Positions 18,341 to 24,496 of a stretch of 24,496 nt of DNA are shown in pieces (position 1 is the first letter of the stretch; every line of letters begins with the position of its first letter). The DNA comes from Gnetum montanum. Lineage: Eukaryota; Streptophyta; Gnetopsida; Gnetales; Gnetaceae. The position numbers were made by a program, and so were the translations under genes. Under the pieces are notes generated by a model that saw nothing but the letters and a program-made list of their open reading frames with translations, did no database searches and had not been told where the DNA came from. The stretch lies in assembly GCA_015680685.1 (NCBI GenBank), contig MNCI01014752.1:834586-859081 (forward strand), written 5' to 3'.

Positions 18341-18346
18341 TCATCA

Positions 18347-20331
18347 TACCTCCACGACTGAATGAAAACTTATCCTTGAGTATAGAAGAAGAGAAATAAG
18401 TTCTTTAAAAAATATATTCTAGGGATGTGAACTTATTTGACTGACATGCAGAGTGACACAAAGAAAATAGACAAATACAGAAGTGCCCAAGCATATAATA
18501 TTACAATTACATACAAAATTGGTGTTCATGAAAATTAGGAAATAACACCAATAGATCCAAAGGACATTCAACCCCTCTTGGCAATAGAAGAATGAAGGAG
18601 AGGTAAAAGAGATCCAGCAGTCATGAACAATCTCCCGTGAGTGATATGGTTGCATCCTCCTTGGTGACGACAGTCCTACTTCCAATCCACTCTTCCCACT
18701 GCAATCACAACAAAACCAAGTATTAGTATATATAATACATAAATAATGGTTGAATACCTTGTCTTGTTGGTGATTTTATCTAGCCAAGTTGTAATTGTGA
18801 TAGATTTCTTGCTTGATATTGTTAGTGGAAAGACTGACGAATGGGTTAAATAATAGAAGTGATCCATACAATTCAGAGAAAACTTGACACAAGGAGTAGT
18901 GGAAAGAGGGTATTCACACCAATAAAAAGGAACTCATTACAAATAGTTGTGTAGGTGCATATAATTTGGATGACATGGATGGGGTAAATAAAAATAATTT
19001 GATTGTAATAATTTCTAAGGGTAAAGAACTTAAATTAACCAAACCAAAAGATATGTAAGTGGGTCCTCCCCAAAGCAAGCTCATAACCTTTATGCCCTGA
19101 CAAACCTACAAACCAAAGAGTCCGTAGGCTCTAGGAATGTCATTTAGAAGAAAGAGTTAAAAACTTACCCACAAGAATTCACCAAAGAAAAATAATGCAT
19201 CAACCCAGAATAAACTAATGATAAAATTGGCAATGAGGTGGAAAATGGGAAGAAATATGGAGAGGAGAGAATGGAATGGAATCCCAAGTACAAGGTTGTG
19301 TAAAGCCCCTTGTGTATTTCATGGTTAAGATAACTAAGTAGAACTCATCCCAAATCCAAACTCAAACCAACCACATTCAGTAACCTCACATCAATACACT
19401 TGGCCAATCCATCCTCTTGAGGCAACAAGAATGCTTTCACAAAGAGTGACCACCATCCCAAGGAGAATGAGATGGAGAAGTAGGAAGCAAGAAGGGCCTT
19501 AATTAGAGGGAACCTTCAAGCATGGGTAACATGTCTTTCCAGTGCCATAACCAGTGCTTGTAGCCCATATTACTTTATTATGTCTAAGGGGTGTGCTTTG
19601 AATTCTCACCTTTTTCTCTTCTCTCTCTCTCTCTNCTCTCTCTCTCTCTCTCTTGATATTTATGCATGAGAACCATACCATTCAAAGACTTATTTTTATT
19701 CATTTAGCTTCCTAATATTTGAACAATGTCAGAATGGTGGAAAACCCAAGAAAAAGCATCCAAGCATCCAAGAGAGTGGCCAGCACCAATGCATCGAATC
19801 CCTTTGAGGTCACACCCTTTTCATCCTTTAAGTCTTTCCTTGGTTTGAAAAATACCTAGCCACCAATTCGTTAACAAGTTTACTTAGATAAAGGGAACTA
19901 TATAGTTCCAAGCCAAAGGAGACCATAGAGTTGTATGGATGAGTGGACGTTGTGGACTCATTGCCTGTTTTACCAAAAGAACCATACCTTAATATCATCA
20001 TCATAATTCAAAGGTAAAAACCAAACATTAACAATCAATATGATATAATTCAATCCACCATCATGAGCACTTATTAGGTGATGAATAAAAATAAATCAAG
20101 CAAACAAAGAAATAGTAAAAACATGAACGATGGTATAAAAAAAATAAGAAAATTTGAAAGAATGTGTAAAACAAAAAGTCAAAAAGAACTGAGGGCCTAG
20201 AATAGTTAGCATAGGTGGCCTTCTCCCCCATGACTAAGTTGGAAGGAGGAGATCCAAAATAGTGAGCAAGGTTGTCCATCAAGAGAGGTAGCATGTGTAC
20301 TATCTATCCTAAGCTCCTGCAAAGGTTTGGT
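18347..20331 (-). other. Element 2 region between pol and 3' LTR, no intact gene
   Basis: Counterpart of 8257-10260 in element 1, with the first 350 bp the most different. No open frame with recognisable domains. A polypurine-like GTGGAGGTA lies next to the LTR. The CT microsatellite at 19616-19653 is specific to this copy. Confidence 0.6.
19616..19653. repeat. (CT)n microsatellite with one undetermined base
   Basis: A CT run of about 38 bp containing N at 19635. The N suggests base-calling or assembly trouble, so the true length is uncertain. Confidence 0.9.
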
Positions 20332-21250
20332 CTATTGCACGTTGGCCAAAAGTTTCTTATCCGGGCTTTCAGGTTTGTATATTGTCATGGCCCCTGAAGG
20401 AAAAGTTGCATAAATAATATAAGGTCCTTCCCACAGTGTTTGAAATTTAGTACATTGTGGCACATGTGTGGGATTCTAGTAGAGAACCTTATCTCCTTGC
20501 TGATATTTAACTTTCCTAATTCTTAGGTCATGATGTTGTTTACTGAAGGCCTTGTGCAATTCATTAGATGACCGGGCAACTAATCAGTTTTCATCTAGCA
20601 AGTTAAGGAATACTAACCATTGTTTCTATGCTAGATCAAGGTCAAGGTTGAGGTCACATGTCGTGGATAGTGTATGGAGCTTAGTTTGAATGGGAAGTGT
20701 TGGTAATTTACCGTACACTAACTCATAGGGAGAGTAGCCTATAAGGAGTTTTCGTGTGGAGCGGTATGCCCAAATAGCATCACTCAATTCAGTGCTCCAG
20801 TCTTGCCTAAACTTGCTAATGGTTCTTGTCAATATCTTCGTAATCTCCCTGTTGGTGACTTCTACTTGACCGTTCGCTTGGGGGTGGTATGGTGTAGTCA
20901 ATTTATGCTCAACCCCTAAGCATTACATTAATTTCTGAAAAGTTGCACCTATGAAGTATGTACCATTATCTAAAATAAGTGCACGCGGCACACCAAAGCT
21001 ATTTATGATTTGTTGTTGATGATGTACAATCTTTAACAATAGTTTCTTCAGCCCATTTTCTTAGGTAATCAATGACAACAATAATATAATCTTTTCCATT
21101 GGACATTGGTGTAATCGGCCCCATAAAATCAATTCCCCAAATGTTGAAGGGTTCTAACAGTTAAATCCATTGTTGCAGACCCTCCATTCTAGCAGTTATT
21201 CCCCCATCACGTTGACAGCGCTCACAAGATTGGATTAAACAATGGGCATC
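20332..21250 (-). pseudogene. Element 2 integrase domain
   Basis: [20 protein letters not shown] (first Asp near 21130) and LILDNGTYFIGATF (second Asp near 20965) are visible, then TTPYHPQANGQVEVTNREI (20895-20840) with the catalytic Glu intact, unlike element 1, and the following IWAYRSTRKLLIGYSPYELV. The C-terminal Gly-Pro-Tyr module ends at the TAG 20334-20332. A stop or indel interrupts the frame between the first and second Asp (near 21010). Confidence 0.87.
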
Positions 21251-21633
21251 CCAAAATAATGTAGGCCAATAATATCCTGCAAGTAGTATCTTGATGACCA
21301 TTCATCTCCTAGCGTAATGAACCCCACAAGGACCCTCATGAGCATCTTGGAGAACTCACAGTTGATCTATATCAGGAGCACACCATCAAACCAAGTCATC
21401 GGGACACACTTTGTAAAGTTGCCCATTGATCTCCATAAAGTACTTGGCTCAATGAAGAAACTGTTGTTTCTTCTTAAGGTTTAACTCTTGTGGTGTTTGT
21501 TGGTGAGAAGATAGGTAAGAATGCTATTGTACCAGTTTTTCTCCATGGGTGATTGATTATTCACTACATCCGCAAAGAGGAATTCATTAGGGAAATGATC
21601 AAAAATTGGATACTCATCCTCTTTGTTGTCCCA

Positions 21634-21960
21634 TCACAACCGAGATAAATGATTAGCAACTACATTCTCGGTGCCCTTATGATTGATCATCGTTAAATCG
21701 AAATCTTGTAAGATTACAAGCCATCGTATGATACGATGGCTTACCATTGGCTTATTCATGAGGAACCAGATTGCACTATGATCTATATGTATATATACTT
21801 TATATCCTAATACATAGTGTCTAAACTTTTCTAGTGCAAACACTATAGCTATTAATTCTTTCTCTATGGTAGTGTAGTTAAGTTGTGTACTAGAGATACT
21901 TCTACTTGCAAGTGGATGTAATAAGGATGCTTCTGGTCATCTAACTATGTAAGTATGGCT
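21634..21960 (-). pseudogene. Element 2 RNase H domain
   Basis: VFALEKFRHYVLGYKVYIHI, DHSAIWFLMNKPMVSHRI, RWLVILQDFDLTMINHKG and the terminal NVVANHLSRL are the standard gypsy RNase H blocks, open for 69 codons (21843-21634). The upstream IDASNYALGAIL has Ile-Asp in place of Thr-Asp. The domain degrades RNA in the RNA/DNA hybrid during reverse transcription. Confidence 0.88.
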
Positions 21961-22860
21961 CCTAAAGCATAGTTGGATGCGTCAATCATGATATGGAATG
22001 TTTTGGACCAGTCAAGAGCTTGTAGAATGGGTGTTCCTACTAGCTTCTGTTTTAGAGTTTGGAAAGCTAATTCACATTCCCTAGTCCACTTGAAAGGTAC
22101 GTCCTTTTTCGTTAATTCCACCAATGATTTGGCAACCTTTGAATAGTTCTCAATAAATCTCCTATAGTAGCTAGTATGTCCAAGGAATGACCGAATATCT
22201 TTGATATTTTTCGGTTGATGGGTAATTCCTTGGATAATTTTGATTTTATCAGGGTCTACCTCTATCCCTGTGTGTGAGATTTTGTGCCCTAGTACTACAC
22301 CTTCTTGGACCATCAAATGACTTTTCTACTAGTTGAGCCTCAAATTGGTTTCTACACATCTTTTTAACACTTGCTCCAACCAGTCCAAGGCTTGATCAAA
22401 GTTTACTCCATAAGTGGAGAAGTCATCCATAAAGACCTCCATGCCATTCCCTATCTTTTGTTGGAATATGCTTAGAACTTGTCATTGAAATGTTGTAGGG
22501 GCATTGCACAAGCCAAATGGCATATTTTTGTATGCAAATGTTCCCCAAGGGCTGGTGAACATAGTCTTGGCTTGGTCTTCTAGGGCTATATGTATTTGGT
22601 TATATCTGCTATATCCATCTAGAAAACTATAATAGTGATGCCCTGCGATGGTGTCTAAGACTTGGTCAAAAAATGGCAATGGAAAGTGATCTTTGAATGT
22701 TGCCATATTTAAACATAACAGATCGCTAATAACTAACCCATACACTATTATGCTTTATTAGGCATAATAACTAAGGGGCTAACCCATTCACTATTAGCAA
22801 TGGGGTATATGAACCCAGCCTTGAGAAGCTATTCGATTTCTGCTTTAGCTTAGGGTTCAA
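21945..22860 (-). pseudogene. Element 2 reverse transcriptase domain
   Basis: HYYSFLDGYSRYNQIHIALED, TMFTSPWGTFAYKNMPFGLCN and MEVFMDDF (catalytic DD at 22427-22422) are visible, then GHKISHTGIEVDPDKIKIIQ and SFLGHTSYYRRFIENYSK. The finger region corresponding to PKKGGKWRVCIDFR is scrambled between about 22700 and 22765, where a small rearrangement or insertion with several TTAT/ATTA words is seen. Breaks lie at 22317-22481. Confidence 0.9.
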
Positions 22861-23474
22861 TCGCTCTATGCTTGTCTTCGAGGCTTCATGGAGGGGTCAG
22901 TGTAAATTCTATGTTGACATATCCTAGGATCTATTTCAATTAATTTGTGATATGAACAAGTGAAGGCTTCTAACCATTTATTTATTACCTTCAACAGTTC
23001 TTCTTTCTATTGAGGAGCAAGCTTAGCATCGATAATTACTGGTTTTTCATTTTTAAGGAATGTGTATTCCATACCGGTGGACAATGGTTTCAGCTCAAGG
23101 GGCTCCTACTTAAATTTCTCAGGGATTTCCAACTTCCTTCAATTGATATTTTCAAGGTTAAGACTTGGAAGTTGATGGTGGACTTGCTCTAATGTATCTA
23201 TGCTATCGATGTAAGCACAAGTCAAACCCTCAATTAGTTCCATGCATATGAGTGAACTACTTTTTTGATCAGCTATTAGCCACTGGGTGTCTTCCTATCG
23301 TGTGGCTACTACATACAAGAATCTTTGTATGTTAATCACTTGTGCACACTGATTGCATGCAGGCAATGCTAAACTTTGCACAAACCATGACCTCTACCTG
23401 TAATTACACCCTGTGTCACTGTATGCGATGCATGGAGATTTCTTCTTCTCGATCTTTCCGAATGTATTTTCCTT

Positions 23475-23880
23475 TCATATTTCTAGGGAAAGATCACGGA
23501 TTCCTAGGCATGCGTCGATGGTGCTTAGCCATGCTCTTCCCATTATGATTGGGAAGTCCCCCTTATCATTGTTTACTTGAATCACTAGGAATTCATCTGG
23601 GTACGACCACCCACAAACAGTGGTAACAATGTCTTCCACCAGTCCCAATGGGACAGTGATGGACTGGTTGGCCAACTCTAGATGAATGTTGCTCGTTTTC
23701 AATGGAGGCAGGTTCCAAGCCTTGTGCATTTCTTGAGAAATCAAGTTGACACCAGAACTTAAATCCAAAAGAGCCTTTCCATGGCACATTTCTAATGATT
23801 TATAAGTGTATCATAGGACTCCAAAGATCAGATAATTTCCTGGGAAGGTGGCCAGCTTTGCTTCAATCAGTGATGACATG
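23475..23880 (-). pseudogene. Element 2 protease domain
   Basis: The frame 23789-23475 is open for 104 codons and contains ALLDLSSGVNLISQEMHKAW and PIIMGRAWLSTID. The retropepsin active site D-S-G seen in element 1 is replaced by D-L-S here, so it would be inactive. Frame change to gag lies just upstream. Confidence 0.85.
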
Positions 23881-24496
23881 TGTTAGCATGACCATATGTG
23901 TTGAGTGTGGTGATTGGGTTGAAAGGGGCTTTGAAGCTTTGATTGATACTGAGGCATCTAAGGAATCAGCTGCTTGTGATTGCAAGGGCTTGGTTGGACT
24001 ATTGGTTCTAAAGAAAGGACTTTTCTTCATGTGGTTTTTGGAAGCAATAGTAGGTTGAGAGTTAACAGCCCTCGTGACGTTACGTTGTTGCGGCTGGGTA
24101 GGGATTTCACCTTGCATCATGGAAGCAGGTGGTAATGGAGCTATTGGTGGAAGAGATGTGGCTAGATGAGAAGGATGATATGCTTGTGAAATATCACCTC
24201 TAGAAGAGGGAGTCCCATAATACTCATGGGGTTGGTAGTGAGGTTGAGTGACGTGACCAGTAGAGTCACGTGGGGAGATTGGATGCTGCACGTAATATCC
24301 ATACAGGCCAAGTTGCCGGTAAGGATACTATTGTCTTGGTGGTGGAATTCCCCATGATTGTGGGTGCTTCCACTATTGATATTGCTCAATCAGCTGTGGT
24401 GGAGTTCCACTGGGATAATATGTTAAGGGTTGGTGGAACTGCCTTGGGTTAGCTTGAGGATAAGGTAACCTTTGGGGTGTTTGCCTTTTGTTTAAT
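23863..24496 (-). pseudogene. gag: Element 2 gag, C-terminal part
   Basis: A 142-codon open stretch (24291-23863) starts MQHPISPRDSTGHVTQPHYQ and contains SLPPIAPLPPASMMQGEIP and an MKKSPFFRTNSPTKP segment. It matches the Pro/Gln/Tyr-rich linker of element 1 (14304-14041). The core and zinc knuckle lie beyond the window end. In element 1 the frame stops just after MQGELPAQP, so element 2 preserves the linker better. Confidence 0.8.

Larger units (their letters stand above)
17405..18346 (-). repeat. Element 2 3' LTR (942 bp)
   Basis: Starts TGATGAGCGGCGAGG and ends ...GCTCTCATCA, followed by the internal TACCTCCACGACTG that matches element 1. The outer 420 bp match the element 1 LTRs; the middle (about 17825-17945) is an unrelated A-rich stretch with a duplicated ATAAAATAAATGC(A/T)TAAG block, and the U3 end is replaced by a repeat array. 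It keeps TATAAATA (18165-18158) and AATAAA (17989-17984). Confidence 0.9.
20332..23880 (-). pseudogene. pol: Element 2 pol: protease, RT, RNase H, integrase (stops and frameshifts)
   Basis: Same domain order as element 1. RNase H and integrase share the frame of the terminal TAG (20334-20332) and of the gag C-terminus; protease and RT lie in another frame. One shift therefore lies near 23800-23860 (gag to protease) and an opposite one near 21850-21945 (RT to RNase H). RT is also interrupted between 22316 and 22482 and around 22745. The RT and integrase catalytic residues remain visible, but the protease active site is altered. Confidence 0.88.
17405..24496 (-). mobile_element. Element 2: sibling LTR retrotransposon, truncated by window end
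   Basis: Same family and orientation as element 1: 3' LTR 17405-18346, a 2-kb non-coding part, integrase, RNase H, RT, protease and the C-terminal part of gag. The 5' LTR lies beyond the window. The five bases before it, ATCTC (17400-17404), should recur after its 5' LTR. Its RT C-terminal block (about 122 residues) is roughly 82 % identical to that of element 1 by my count. Stops and at least two frame changes make it inactive. Confidence 0.9.

Noticed and set aside
18096-18399. Repetitive open frames on both strands (Leu-Ile-Ile-Arg-Val-Thr repeats)
   Set aside because: They are by-products of the U3 repeat array; a DNA repeat open on both strands is not evidence of a protein.

Overview
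The window looks like intergenic and genic DNA from the nuclear genome of a vascular plant with many old retrotransposons. It is AT-rich, contains one small spliced gene, and is dominated by decayed elements. No bacterial features (operons, Shine-Dalgarno sites) are visible. A large-genome plant such as a gymnosperm would fit, but the sequence does not identify the species.

Layout. Positions 1-120 are the inverted terminal piece of an LTR from the same broad family as the elements further right. About 126-730 is a strongly decayed tandem repeat, followed by unassigned sequence to about 1550. A small three-exon gene lies on the minus strand at 1680-3483. Its splice sites, codon phases, stop and poly(A) signal all agree; it encodes a 132-residue protein of unknown function with a transit-peptide-like N-terminus. 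Positions 3484-5250 hold its upstream region, two short tandem duplications (46 bp and 45 bp units) and two tRNA-like modules that may be SINE remnants. From about 5250 to 7461 is a minus-strand LINE (L1-type) reverse transcriptase relic.

The LINE is broken by a complete LTR retrotransposon, element 1 (7467-17306), bounded by the 5-bp target site duplication TCCAT. It lies on the minus strand: 5' LTR 16516-17306, primer binding site resembling the complement of tRNA-Asp, gag, then pol in the order protease, reverse transcriptase, RNase H, integrase (Ty3/gypsy order, Athila/Tat-like), a 2-kb non-coding region, and 3' LTR 7467-8256. The LINE resumes at 17312-17404 in the correct frame. It is broken again at 17405 by element 2, a sibling element in the same orientation that runs off the window end inside gag.

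Both elements are dead copies. They carry many in-frame stops, a few frameshifts at homopolymers, and damaged catalytic residues. Pol of element 1 still keeps a single frame from protease to the terminal stop, which suggests that gag-pol was once one long open frame. The most interesting points are the uncharacterised spliced gene, the repeat array beside the TATA box in the element 2 LTR, the loss of the TATA box in the 5' LTR of element 1, and the nested insertion history. I did not find a convincing undescribed multi-gene system here.
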